From contig NZ_JAAGNI010000194.1 of the NCBI RefSeq assembly GCF_010550605.1, positions 1 through 35,596 of the forward strand: 35,596 nucleotides of DNA, given 5' to 3'. The stretch is from Streptomyces sp. SID9727 (lineage in GTDB: Bacteria; Actinomycetota; Actinomycetes; Streptomycetales; Streptomycetaceae). Positions 6,225 to 13,945 of the stretch are shown piece by piece; position 1 is the stretch's first letter, and each line of letters opens with the position of its first letter. The position numbers were made by a program, and so were the translations under genes. The notes beneath the pieces are model-generated. The model was not told the DNA's origin and made no database searches. It worked only from the letters and a program-made list of their open reading frames with translations.

Positions 6225-7631
6225 CTACTTCGCGCCGGCCGGAGCGTCCTTCGCCAGGAACGCCAGCAGGTCCTGGCGGCTGACGACGCCCTTCGGCTTC
6301 CCCTCCACCAGCACGATCGCCGCGTCGGCCGCACCGGTGCCGCCGAGCACCGCCATCAGGTCCTCGACCGGTTCGCCGGAGCCGACCTGCGGCAGCGGCG
6401 GCGACATGTGCTTCTCCAGCGGGTCGCTGAGCGAGGCGCGCTGGGCGAACAGGGCGTTCAGCAGCTCGCGCTCCACGACCGAGCCGATGACCTCGGCGGC
6501 CATCACGTCCGGGTGGCCCGCGCCCGGCTTCACGATCGGCATCTGCGAGACGCCGTACTCGCGCAGCACGTCGATCGCCTCGCCGACCGTCTCCTCCGGG
6601 TGCATGTGGACGAGGGTGGGGATCGGGCCCGCCTTGTGGTCCAGCACGTCCGCGACCCGCGCCGAGGGGCCGGTGTCCTCCAGGAAGCCGTAGTCCGCCA
6701 TCCACTCGTCGTTGAAGATCTTCGACAGGTAGCCGCGCCCGCTGTCCGGGAGCAGGACGACGACCACGTCGTCCGGCCCGAGCCGCTTCGCGACCTCCAG
6801 GGCGCCCACGACCGCCATGCCGCAGGAGCCGCCGACGAGCAGCCCCTCCTCCTTGGCGAGCCGGCGGGTCATCTGGAAGGAGTCCTTGTCGGACACGGCG
6901 ACGATCTCGTCGGTGACCTCGCGGTCGTACGCGGAGGGCCAGAAGTCCTCGCCGACGCCCTCCACGAGGTAGGGACGGCCGGACCCGCCCGAGTAGACCG
7001 AGCCCTCCGGGTCGGCGCCGACGACCTGGACCCTGCCGTCGCTGGCCTCCTTCAGATAGCGGCCGGTGCCGCTGATCGTGCCGCCCGTCCCGACACCCGC
7101 CACGAAGTGGGTGATCCTCCCCTCCGTCTGCTCCCACAGCTCGGGACCGGTGGTCTCGTAGTGCGAGCGCGGGTTGTTCGGGTTGGAGTACTGGTCGGGC
7201 TTCCAGGCGCCCGGCGTCTCACGGACCAGCCGGTCGGAGACGTTGTAGTACGAGTCGGGGTGCTCGGGGTCGACCGCCGTGGGGCAGACGACGACCTCGG
7301 CACCGTAGGCGCGCAGTACGTTGATCTTGTCCGTGGACACCTTGTCCGGGCAGACGAAGACGCACTTGTACCCCTTCTGCTGCGCGACGATCGCCAGTCC
7401 GACGCCCGTGTTGCCGCTCGTCGGTTCGACGATCGTGCCGCCGGGCTTCAGCTCGCCGCTCTGTTCCGCGGCCTCGATCATGCGCAGGGCGATGCGGTCC
7501 TTGACCGACCCGCCGGGGTTGAAGTACTCGACCTTGGCCAGGACTGTCGCCTGGATGCCGGCCGTGACACTGCGCAGCCTCACCAGCGGGGTATTGCCTA
7601 CGAGACTGATCATCGAATCGTGGTATCGCAC
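6225..7631 (-). CDS. cbs: Cystathionine beta-synthase
   Basis: The protein has 468 residues and is cytoplasmic. It joins L-serine and L-homocysteine to cystathionine, the first step of reverse transsulfuration from methionine to cysteine. GTG 7631 is chosen as start: GGAG is 6 nt upstream and the protein then begins RYHDSMISLVGNTPLV, as in family members. An internal ATG at 7613 is less likely. The fold-type II PLP core has the Schiff-base Lys44 in NPGGSVKDR, the asparagine loop TSGNTG (71-76), and the phosphate loop GTGGT near 190. A pair of CBS regulatory domains fills ~340-460 (VADVLDHKAGPIPTLV, then VVSRQDLLAFLA). The gene is divergent from the SGNH hydrolase. No S-box or SAM riboswitch is visible in the 149-bp gap. 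Confidence 0.93.
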   Translation of the reverse strand: MRYHDSMISLVGNTPLVRLRSVTAGIQATVLAKVEYFNPGGSVKDRIALRMIEAAEQSGELKPGGTIVEPTSGNTGVGLAIVAQQKGYKCVFVCPDKVSTDKINVLRAYGAEVVVCPTAVDPEHPDSYYNVSDRLVRETPGAWKPDQYSNPNNPRSHYETTGPELWEQTEGRITHFVAGVGTGGTISGTGRYLKEASDGRVQVVGADPEGSVYSGGSGRPYLVEGVGEDFWPSAYDREVTDEIVAVSDKDSFQMTRRLAKEEGLLVGGSCGMAVVGALEVAKRLGPDDVVVVLLPDSGRGYLSKIFNDEWMADYGFLEDTGPSARVADVLDHKAGPIPTLVHMHPEETVGEAIDVLREYGVSQMPIVKPGAGHPDVMAAEVIGSVVERELLNALFAQRASLSDPLEKHMSPPLPQVGSGEPVEDLMAVLGGTGAADAAIVLVEGKPKGVVSRQDLLAFLAKDAPAGAK

Positions 7632-7780
7632 CGTGTACTCCGGGATCTCCGAGATGGTCCGGCAAGCGTATGCGTACGGGCACGGGATTGGGCGGCGCGA
7701 TTGAACAACGGCCGGTAGCGGGCAGGTAGCTCTGTGTACGGCTCTACTGCGGTACGTGGGACGAGGAGGTGGACCGGACT

Positions 7781-8890
7781 GTGTCGACGGCGAGAGTGGC
7801 ACGGCGGATCGCGGCGGGCGCGGCCTACGGCGGGGGCGGCATCGGGCTGCTCGGCGCCGCGGCGGTGGGTGTCCTGCTGGCGGAGGTTCAGCTGGCGAAG
7901 CGGCAGGTGGGCGGCGGCATCGCCCCGGTCCCGCCGAGCGCGGACGGACGGTACGGAGTGGCGTTCACGGGCCCGGCGGAGCCCTTGCGCCTCGGGCTGC
8001 TCGGGGACTCCACGGCGGCCGGACAGGGGGTGCGGCGGGCCGGGCAGACCCCGGGGGCGCTGCTCGCGTCGGGGCTCGCGGCGGTGTCCGAGCGGCCGGT
8101 GGACCTGCGCAACGTCGCGTTGCCGGGCGCCCGGTCGGACGATCTGGAGCGGCAGGTCTCGCTGATGCTCGCGGACCCCGCGCGGACGCCGGACGTGTGC
8201 GTGATCATGATCGGGGCGAACGACGTGACGCACCGGATGCCCGCCACGCAGTCGGTGCGCTGCCTGACGACGGCGGTGCGCAGGCTGCGGACGGCCGGAG
8301 CGGAGGTCGTGGTCGGGACCTGTCCGGATCTGGGCACGATCGAGCCCGTGTACCAGCCGCTGCGCTGGCTGGCCCGGCGGGTGAGCCGGCAGCTGGCGGC
8401 GGCCCAGACGATCGGCACGGTGGAGCAGGGCGGGCGCACGGTGTCGCTGGGGGATCTGCTGGGCCCGGAGTTCGAGGAGAACCCGCGGGAGCTGTTCGGC
8501 CCGGACAACTACCACCCGTCGGCCGAGGGGTACGCGACCGCGTCCATGGCGGTGCTGCCGACCCTGTGCGCGGTGCTCGGCCTGTGGCCGGAGTCGGACC
8601 GGCTGGACGGCGCCCGGCGCGAGAACATGCTGCCGGTGGCCAAGGCGGCCTCCCAGGCGGCCAAGGAGGCCGGTACGGAGGTCACGGGGGTCCGGGCGCC
8701 CTGGGCCCTGCTCAAGCACCGCAGGCGGCGGCGCCTGCCCGCCGCCACGGAGCCGCACCCGCACCCGCACCCGGAACCCGGGGGCTCGACGCGCCTCGAC
8801 CACCGGCCGGACCCGGACGCGGACGGCTCGCCGAGGCACGCGTGGGTCCGCCGGCCGAGCGGGCGGCCCGGGAAGGGAGGCGTCGACTGA
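7781..8890 (+). CDS. SGNH/GDSL hydrolase with N-terminal membrane anchor
   Basis: The protein has 369 residues. GTG 7781 follows GAGGAGGT (7763-7770); a GTG at 7769 is in frame but overlaps that ribosome site. A transmembrane segment or uncleaved signal is at ~11-35. The SGNH blocks are complete: block I LGLLGDSTAAG with Ser77, block III GAND (145-148), and block V DNYHPSAEGYA with Asp242 and His245. The final ~80 residues are low in complexity (HPHPHPEPGG and a basic run HRRRRRL) and look disordered. Likely an extracytoplasmic esterase or lipase acting on lipid or cell-wall esters; substrate unknown. Its stop TGA lies in a 32-bp tandem repeat, so the tail may vary between strains. Confidence 0.87.
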   Translation: MSTARVARRIAAGAAYGGGGIGLLGAAAVGVLLAEVQLAKRQVGGGIAPVPPSADGRYGVAFTGPAEPLRLGLLGDSTAAGQGVRRAGQTPGALLASGLAAVSERPVDLRNVALPGARSDDLERQVSLMLADPARTPDVCVIMIGANDVTHRMPATQSVRCLTTAVRRLRTAGAEVVVGTCPDLGTIEPVYQPLRWLARRVSRQLAAAQTIGTVEQGGRTVSLGDLLGPEFEENPRELFGPDNYHPSAEGYATASMAVLPTLCAVLGLWPESDRLDGARRENMLPVAKAASQAAKEAGTEVTGVRAPWALLKHRRRRRLPAATEPHPHPHPEPGGSTRLDHRPDPDADGSPRHAWVRRPSGRPGKGGVD

Positions 8891-8945
8891 GCGGGCCCCC
8901 GGGGAAGGGAGGCGTCGACTGAGCGGCCCCCGGAAAAGGGAGGCG
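8857..8945. repeat. 32-bp tandem repeat spanning the hydrolase stop codon
   Basis: Units 8857-8888 and 8889-8920 are followed by a partial third (8921-8945). The stop TGA (8888-8890) sits on the first junction and is copied at the second. A further echo of the junction (GCGTTGACTGAGCG, 13 of 14 bases) occurs at 8963-8976. Confidence 0.92.
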
Positions 8946-8970
8946 CGGCACCCCGCGAGGGGCGCGTTGA

Positions 8971-8986
8971 CTGAGCGCTCGCTTAG
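8971..8986. promoter_or_regulatory. TetR-type palindrome upstream of thiolase
   Basis: CTGAGCG-CT-CGCTTAG: arms of 7 bases with one mismatch and a 2-bp spacer. Palindromes of the form TnAGCGnnCGCTnA are usual operators of TetR-family regulators of fatty-acid and acyl-CoA genes in actinobacteria. It lies 141 bp before the thiolase start. No TetR gene is in the window. Confidence 0.5.
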
Positions 8987-9126
8987 AAAAGAGGCCCGCA
9001 TCACATGCCGGGTCGGGTGACCCGGGCGCTACGTCCGGGTAATTTCCAGAGCAGTCGTGCCGTACCGCCGGGTCTGCCGGATCCTTCAGGCAGCCTGTCC
9101 GCCCTCAGCCCACATGGAGCCGCGTG

Positions 9127-10347
9127 ATGCCCGAAGCCGTGATCGTCTCTGCCGCCCGTTCGCCCATCGGCCGGGCCTTCAAGGGTTCGCTCAAGGACCT
9201 GCGCGCGGACGACCTGACCGCGACGATCATCCAGACCGCGCTGGCCAAGGTCCCCGAGCTGGACCCGAAGGACATCGACGACCTGATGCTGGGCTGCGGT
9301 CTGCCCGGCGGCGAGCAGGGCAACAACCTGGGCCGCATCATCGCCGTGCAGATGGGGATGGACCACCTCCCCGGCTGCACGGTCACCCGCTACTGCTCGT
9401 CCTCCCTGCAGACCAGCCGCATGGCCCTGCACGCCATCAAGGCCGGCGAGGGCGACGTCTTCATCTCGGCCGGTGTCGAGATGGTGTCCCGCTTCGCCAA
9501 GGGGAACTCGGACAGCCTGCCGGACACGCACAACCCGCTCTTCGCGGAGGCCGAGGCGCGTACCGCCGCCCGGGCCGAGGAGTCCGGTGCGAGCTGGCAC
9601 GACCCGCGCGAGGACGGCCTGGTCCCGGACGCCTACATCTCGATGGGCCAGACCGCGGAGAACCTGGCCCGGCTGAAGGGCGTGACGCGTCAGGACATGG
9701 ACGAGTTCGGCGTGCGGTCGCAGAACCTCGCCGAGGAGGCCCTGAAGAACGGGTTCTGGGAGCGCGAGATCACCCCGGTGACCACGCCGGACGGCACCGT
9801 CGTCGCCAAGGACGACGGCCCGCGCGCGGGCGTCACGATGGAGGGCGTCCAGGGCCTGAAGCCGGTCTTCCGCCCGGACGGCCTGGTCACGGCGGGCAAC
9901 TGCTGCCCGCTCAACGACGGCGCCGCCGCGCTCGTGATCATGTCCGACACCAAGGCGCGCGAGCTGGGCCTGACCCCGCTCGCCCGGATCGTCTCCACCG
10001 GTGTCTCCGGCCTCTCCCCCGAGATCATGGGCTATGGCCCCGTCGAGGCCAGCAAGCAGGCGCTGAAGCGGGCCGGGCTGACCGTCGGCGACATCGACCT
10101 CGCCGAGATCAACGAGGCGTTCGCCGCCCAGGTCATCCCCTCCTACCGCGACCTCGGCCTGCCGCTGGAGAAGGTCAACGTCAACGGTGGCGCCATCGCC
10201 GTCGGCCACCCCTTCGGCATGACCGGCGCGCGGATCACCGGCACGCTGATCAACAGCCTCCAGTTCCACGACAAGCAGTTCGGTCTGGAGACCATGTGCG
10301 TCGGCGGCGGCCAGGGCATGGCCATGGTCATCGAGCGTCTGAGCTGA
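9127..10347 (+). CDS. Acetyl-CoA C-acyltransferase (thiolase)
   Basis: The protein has 406 residues, standard for a thiolase. ATG 9127 has GGAG at 9116-9119, 7 nt upstream. The nucleophilic Cys90 is in [10 protein letters not shown] (thiolase I signature), NEAFAAQ is present, His361 is in [14 protein letters not shown], and the second catalytic Cys391 is in [10 protein letters not shown]. It either cleaves 3-ketoacyl-CoA in beta-oxidation or condenses two acetyl-CoA. The sequence alone does not decide, but the TetR-type palindrome upstream and the isolated setting favour fatty-acid or acyl-CoA degradation. Cytoplasmic homotetramer by family. A strong terminator follows, so the gene is probably monocistronic. 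Confidence 0.93.
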   Translation: MPEAVIVSAARSPIGRAFKGSLKDLRADDLTATIIQTALAKVPELDPKDIDDLMLGCGLPGGEQGNNLGRIIAVQMGMDHLPGCTVTRYCSSSLQTSRMALHAIKAGEGDVFISAGVEMVSRFAKGNSDSLPDTHNPLFAEAEARTAARAEESGASWHDPREDGLVPDAYISMGQTAENLARLKGVTRQDMDEFGVRSQNLAEEALKNGFWEREITPVTTPDGTVVAKDDGPRAGVTMEGVQGLKPVFRPDGLVTAGNCCPLNDGAAALVIMSDTKARELGLTPLARIVSTGVSGLSPEIMGYGPVEASKQALKRAGLTVGDIDLAEINEAFAAQVIPSYRDLGLPLEKVNVNGGAIAVGHPFGMTGARITGTLINSLQFHDKQFGLETMCVGGGQGMAMVIERLS

Positions 10348-10395
10348 TCAGGGCGGGTTCCGGGCCCTTGCGGGCCACCGAGCCCCGACCGTGAC

Positions 10396-10438
10396 CGAAT
10401 CTCCCCCAGGATGTGATCTTTGTCCTGGGGGAGATTCG
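10396..10438 (+). terminator. Strong intrinsic-type terminator of thiolase gene
   Basis: A perfect 16-bp inverted repeat (10396-10411 with 10423-10438), loop 11 nt, followed by TTTG. It starts 48 bp after the thiolase stop. Confidence 0.88.
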
Positions 10439-10583
10439 TTTGCGCAGGTCACACCTACAACAGGGGATTACACCGGGCCCAAAGTCCTGTCCATTTCGTG
10501 ACGTAATGCACTGACACATGGTGCCGTCAGGGCACAAGCTGATGTAGGAAGTCGGGGGATCGATTGAAACCGGGAGTATGTCA

Positions 10584-11417
10584 GTGAGCGCCATGCCTAT
10601 TGCCCTGTTGCTGACCACCGCCGCCGCCACGGCTGTGGGAGCCGCCGCTCTGCACGCCGCTCACGGGCTGCGCAGGCAGGTCTCGGCGCTCCGGAAGGAG
10701 CTGGCCGACGGGTACGCCCGTACAGCGGCTGTACCCCCGCAGACCCGCAACGACACCACCTCCGCCGAAGAAATACGCGCGGCCGTCACCGAGGCGCTGG
10801 CCGAGGAGCGCGAGCGGGAGCTCGCCGAGGCCCGCGCGTTCTGGGCCTCGCAGGAGGCGCGCGACGCGGCCGACGCCCCGTCCCTGCTGGGCGGGCTGGC
10901 CGGTCTCGGCGAGGACGCCCCGTTCTTCATGCCCCGCCAGAGCGATTTCGCCGGCCTCGACGCGATGGACCTCGAAGCGGCCGACGCCCTGGACGAGCTG
11001 ACCGGGCTGGCGGAGCTGCCGGAGACGGAGTACGCCGAGGACTCCCCCGAGCTGGCCGCGGCCCGCCGCCGCCACCCCTCGCACCCCGACTTCGTCCCCG
11101 TGCAGACGCCCGTCGTCACCGACCACGAGCGCACGGTGAACCGCCTGGAGGAGCTGGCCGACAGCCGCACGGAGCTGTCCGACGTGCGCCCGGGACCGCT
11201 CGGCACGCTCGACGTGTACGTGTTCGCCGACGGTACGACGCTCTGTATGACCCCCGGCCACCGCGAGACGGCCGAGCGCCTGGCCGAGTCGCTGCGCGCG
11301 GGCGAGCACCCGGTGCTGCTGGGCGGCTCCGGCGTCTCGGGGGCGTACGCGCTGACCTTCTCGTGCGGCGAGGAGAACGTGTACATACTCGCCGACCGCG
11401 TCATAGCGAGCTTCTGA
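10584..11417 (+). CDS. Conserved hypothetical membrane-anchored coiled-coil protein
   Basis: The protein has 277 residues. GTG 10584 is preferred because GGGAG (10572-10576) lies 7 nt before it; ATG 10578 is too close to that site. An N-terminal transmembrane helix is at ~4-24 (PIALLLTTAAATAVGAAAL). A helical charged region follows (VSALRKELADGYARTAA, then EEIRAAVTEALAEERERELAEARAFW), a probable coiled coil at ~30-90. The middle is acidic and low in complexity. A small globular C-terminal domain (TLDVYVFADGTTLCMTPGHRETAERLAESL) begins near 205. No known family recognised. It has no partner in an operon: the next gene is convergent. Confidence 0.75.
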   Translation: MSAMPIALLLTTAAATAVGAAALHAAHGLRRQVSALRKELADGYARTAAVPPQTRNDTTSAEEIRAAVTEALAEERERELAEARAFWASQEARDAADAPSLLGGLAGLGEDAPFFMPRQSDFAGLDAMDLEAADALDELTGLAELPETEYAEDSPELAAARRRHPSHPDFVPVQTPVVTDHERTVNRLEELADSRTELSDVRPGPLGTLDVYVFADGTTLCMTPGHRETAERLAESLRAGEHPVLLGGSGVSGAYALTFSCGEENVYILADRVIASF

Positions 11418-11479
11418 GCACGCGCCGACGCCGGCCCCCGGCCCCCGGGGAGGCAGCTCCTCCCCCTGTGCCGCGCGCC

Positions 11480-11797
11480 TTACTCGAAAGCCCGCGCGGC
11501 CGCTTCCCCGACGTATCGCACGGCCTCGTCCAGCTCCTGGGACGGGGCCGTTTCCAGTGCCACGGCCAGGTCGCGGCCGGCCACGACGAGCTGGTCGCCG
11601 ACGGCGAACACCCCGGCGTCCGGCATCACCCGGGGCTCCCGCCCGGGTTCCTCGGCGCGCTGGGCACGCGCCGACAGCTCACGCGCGACGGCGAGGCCCC
11701 GGGCCGCCGCTCCCCGCTGCAGCCTGCTCTGCGGGGCGGCGCGCAGCCGGTCGGCGAATCGGTCCACGGCGATGATCAGGGGAGTCGTATCGAGCAC
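11480..11797 (-). CDS. Small conserved hypothetical protein
   Basis: The protein has 105 residues. GTG 11797 is the only reasonable start; the ribosome site is weak. It is mostly helical (PLIIAVDRFADRLRAAPQSRLQRG, shown here only as a region at ~6-29), with a short strand pair GVFAVGDQLVVAGRD near 62-76. No domain recognised. Codon use and the tight fit between flanking convergent and co-directional genes support coding. The upstream Bax-inhibitor gene reads towards a hairpin located just 28 bp before it, so it may have its own promoter. Moderately sure that it is real. Confidence 0.5.
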   Translation of the reverse strand: MLDTTPLIIAVDRFADRLRAAPQSRLQRGAAARGLAVARELSARAQRAEEPGREPRVMPDAGVFAVGDQLVVAGRDLAVALETAPSQELDEAVRYVGEAAARAFE

Positions 11798-11825
11798 CCC
11801 GCGACCCTACCCACCCGCGCACACG

Positions 11826-11867
11826 GAAGCGGCCCGCGGCCTCCGGAAGGAGACCGCGGGCCGCTTC
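11826..11867 (-). terminator. Hairpin terminator of BI-1 family gene
   Basis: A perfect 14-bp stem (11826-11839 with 11854-11867); the 14-nt loop can add a CTCC/GGAG inner stem. It begins 16 bp past the stop of the Bax-inhibitor-like gene. Confidence 0.85.
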
Positions 11868-11883
11868 GGGTCCGCCCGGGCGA

Positions 11884-12756
11884 TCAGTCGTCGCCGCTGA
11901 GGATGGAGAGCAGGCGCAGCATCTCCAGGTAGATCCACACCAGGGTCATGGTGAGGCCGAAGGCGGCCAGCCAGGACTCCTCGCGCGGAGCGCCGTACGC
12001 GATGCCGTCCTCGACCTGCTTGAAGTCGAGGGCCAGGAAGCAGGCGCCCAGGATGATGCCGATGACGCCGAAGAGGATGCCGAGGCCACCGCTGCGGAAG
12101 CCGAGGCCGTCACCGCCGCCGAAGGCCGCGAACAGCAGGTTGACGACCATCAGGAGCAGGAAGCCCATGGCGGCGGCCATCACGAAGCCGTAGAACCGGC
12201 GGGTGACACGGATCCAGCGCATCTTGTACGCGAGCAGCACTCCGGCGAAGACACACATGGTGCCCATCACCGCCTGCATCACGACGCCGGGCCCGATGTA
12301 CGTGCTGACCGCGCTGGAGATGACGCCGAGGAAGACACCCTCGAAGGCGGCGTACGCGAGGATCAGCGCCGGTACGGGCTTGCGCTTGAAGGACTGGACC
12401 ATCGACAGCACGAACGCGATGAGCGCGGCGCCGATGGCGATGCCGTACGACTTGTTGAGGTTGGCCTCGTCCACCGGCAGCAGCGCCCAGGCGAGCGCGG
12501 CACCGAGCACGACCGTGCCCAGCGTCATCGCCGTACGGGTGACGACGTCGTCGATCGACATCGCGCCGGTACGGGCCGGTGCGGGGGCGCCCGTGGGGGC
12601 GTAGGGGTTCGTCGCGTACGGGTTCGGGGCGGTGCCCTGCGCGTACGGGTTGGTACCCGCTGCGGGGGCCCCGGCCTGCGGTGCCGCGTTGAAGCCCGCG
12701 TAACCGTTGTCGCGGCTGAAGCCCCGTCGCGAGAAGACCGGGTTGCTGCTCCTCAT
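11884..12756 (-). CDS. Bax inhibitor-1/YccA family membrane protein
   Basis: The protein has 290 residues. ATG 12756 is directly preceded by GGAGGAGTGAG. The N-terminal ~65 residues are cytoplasmic and Pro/Ala/Asn-rich with repeated NPYA units (TNPYAQG, PNPYATNPYAP). From ~75 there are seven hydrophobic segments, ending with LVWIYLEMLRLLSILSGDD. This is the actinobacterial form of the UPF0005/BI-1 family; some members act as pH-dependent calcium leak channels, but no bacterial role is settled. Conserved acidic residues occur in the last helices (LDFKQVEDGI). Monocistronic, with its own terminator. Family firm, function open. Confidence 0.88.
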   Translation of the reverse strand: MRSSNPVFSRRGFSRDNGYAGFNAAPQAGAPAAGTNPYAQGTAPNPYATNPYAPTGAPAPARTGAMSIDDVVTRTAMTLGTVVLGAALAWALLPVDEANLNKSYGIAIGAALIAFVLSMVQSFKRKPVPALILAYAAFEGVFLGVISSAVSTYIGPGVVMQAVMGTMCVFAGVLLAYKMRWIRVTRRFYGFVMAAAMGFLLLMVVNLLFAAFGGGDGLGFRSGGLGILFGVIGIILGACFLALDFKQVEDGIAYGAPREESWLAAFGLTMTLVWIYLEMLRLLSILSGDD

Positions 12757-12867
12757 CTCACTCCTCCATGGCCACCCAGCGTGGCCTTCCCACAAGAGTA
12801 ATGGGTAGGCAAAGCAATCGTCCTCGTGCCGAAGGAGGATCTTTCCCCGGGCACGGGCCGTGCGCGG

Positions 12868-13464
12868 TCACCCTGCGGTACGTCCGCCCGCCTCCCGGGC
12901 CGCGCCCTCCACCCGTTCCCGGTGGCGGCGCCACCATGCCTCGTCACCGGGTGCCGTGTCCTCGCTCCCCGGCCGCAGCCCGGTGGCCCCGTCGATCAGT
13001 TCCCGGACGAGGTCGGCGTGCCCGGCGTGGCGCTGGGTCTCGGCGACGAGGTGGACGAGGACGCGGTGGAGCGACAGCTCGGGCCCGCCCTCCCCGGGGA
13101 GGACCCCCACCGCGTCGAGACCGAACGCCTCGACGGTCGCGTCGGAGTGCGCCCACACCCGCCGGTACTGCCCGGTGATCTCCTCGCGGGACTCGTCGGC
13201 CGTGGCCCACAGGTCGGCGTTCGGCTCGGCGTCCCCGGTGATCCACAGCGCCGGCGCGTCGACGGGCCGGCCGAAGGCGGTCCCGAGGTAGAACGCCTCG
13301 GCCCCGGCCACATGCTTGACGAGCCCGAGCAGGTTGGTACCGGTGGGGGTGAGGGGCCGCCGGATGTCGTACTCGGACAGCCCGTCGAGCTTCCAGAGGA
13401 AGGTGTCGCGGGCGTCCCGGAGATAGAGCCGCAGGTCATGTTTGAACTGATCCGAATCGGTCAC
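12868..13464 (-). CDS. DinB-fold (DUF664/DinB_2) family protein
   Basis: The protein has 198 residues. GTG 13464 is chosen since AGG lies 8 nt upstream and the DinB helix starts at once (DSDQFKHDLRLYLRDARDTF); a GTG at 13470 is too close to that site. A four-helix bundle is predicted, with candidate metal ligands His51 (LVKHVAGAEAFYLG) and the pair in HLVAETQRHAGHADLVREL near 137-155, the usual DinB triad. Family members include thiol-dependent S-transferases and isomerases using bacillithiol or mycothiol. A mycothiol-linked detoxifying role is possible but not shown. It lies downstream of bldA on the same strand, 136 bp away. Confidence 0.85.
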   Translation of the reverse strand: MTDSDQFKHDLRLYLRDARDTFLWKLDGLSEYDIRRPLTPTGTNLLGLVKHVAGAEAFYLGTAFGRPVDAPALWITGDAEPNADLWATADESREEITGQYRRVWAHSDATVEAFGLDAVGVLPGEGGPELSLHRVLVHLVAETQRHAGHADLVRELIDGATGLRPGSEDTAPGDEAWWRRHRERVEGAAREAGGRTAG

Positions 13465-13491
13465 ACGCACAACCTGCCAGGAGGAGGCCCC

Positions 13492-13508
13492 GAAACCGAT
13501 CAGGTTTC
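13492..13508 (-). terminator. Hairpin between bldA and DinB gene
   Basis: Perfect 6-bp stem GAAACC-N5-GGTTTC with further imperfect GC pairing outside. It lies 93 bp after the bldA 3' end and 28 bp before the DinB start, so it may end the tRNA transcript or belong to the DinB leader. Confidence 0.4.
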
Positions 13509-13600
13509 CCGGCCCGTGGACTCCCGCTGTCCGGCGTCGCCGCTTCCATGGCCCGGGCGGCCGGTTCCGGGTCCGTGATCGCTTGGGACCCCGTACGCGA

Positions 13601-13686
13601 TGGTGCCCGGAACCGGACTCGAACCGGTACGCCCCCGAGGGGCAGCGAGGTTTAAGCTCGCCGTGTCTGCATTCCACCATCCGGGC
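13601..13686 (-). tRNA. bldA: tRNA-Leu(UAA), bldA
   Basis: The 86-nt minus-strand tRNA has a complete cloverleaf. The acceptor arm is GCCCGGA with TCCGGGC, followed by A73 and encoded CCA (13601-13603). The anticodon stem is GCGAG/CTCGC with loop CTTAAAC, anticodon UAA at 13652-13654. The long variable arm is typical of class II leucine tRNAs, and the T arm ACCGG-TTCGAGT-CCGGT is intact. In Streptomyces the single tRNA for UUA codons is BldA, which is dispensable for growth but needed for aerial mycelium and most antibiotics. In this window it is needed by the roadblock gene at 311-766. Confidence 0.95.
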
Positions 13687-13715
13687 TTGGCGCGCGGCTC
13701 CGCGTTGGCACATGA

Positions 13716-13746
13716 CCCTATCCGGGGGGCCCGGCGGGATCCGCCG
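13716..13746 (-). promoter_or_regulatory. Candidate bldA promoter and upstream inverted repeat
   Basis: On the minus strand TAGGGT (13716-13721) lies 29 bp before the mature tRNA 5' end and could be a -10. Just upstream is a perfect inverted repeat CGGCGG-GAT-CCGCCG (13732-13746) overlapping the -35 position. No good -35 is visible. The repeat is seen, its role is inference. Confidence 0.3.
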
Positions 13747-13893
13747 AACAGTGGCTCGATGTTGTCTTATTTATCGATCTCTTGAGTCCCCGTCAGCGCA
13801 CGTCGGAGGCATACCCACATGCCCGGGCAAGATGGCGGCGGTGCGGGGGCGCCGGGCGAATTGACGGAAAGTCGCCGCACGGACACAGTCGAT

Positions 13894-13933
13894 TCGCCAG
13901 GGGCGCGCCACCGATCGCCAGGGGCGCGCCACC
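13894..13933. repeat. 19-bp direct repeat after beta-mannosidase gene
   Basis: The same 19 bases, beginning TCGCCAGGGGCGCG, occur at 13894-13912 and 13915-13933 (period 21), 12 bp beyond the beta-mannosidase stop. Each copy contains the palindrome GGCGCGCC. The rest of the 259-bp gap between bldA and this gene has an AT-rich patch (13760-13778) but no gene. Confidence 0.9.
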
Positions 13934-13945
13934 TCGTGGCTGATT

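Noticed and set aside
7632..7780. SAM riboswitch upstream of cystathionine beta-synthase
   Set aside because: No SAM-I, SAM-II or SAH motif elements were seen in the 149-bp divergent region.
10440..10583. Riboswitch or defined promoter before the coiled-coil membrane protein
   Set aside because: A short GTGCC/GGCAC repeat is present, but no class-specific motif or good -35/-10 pair is visible.
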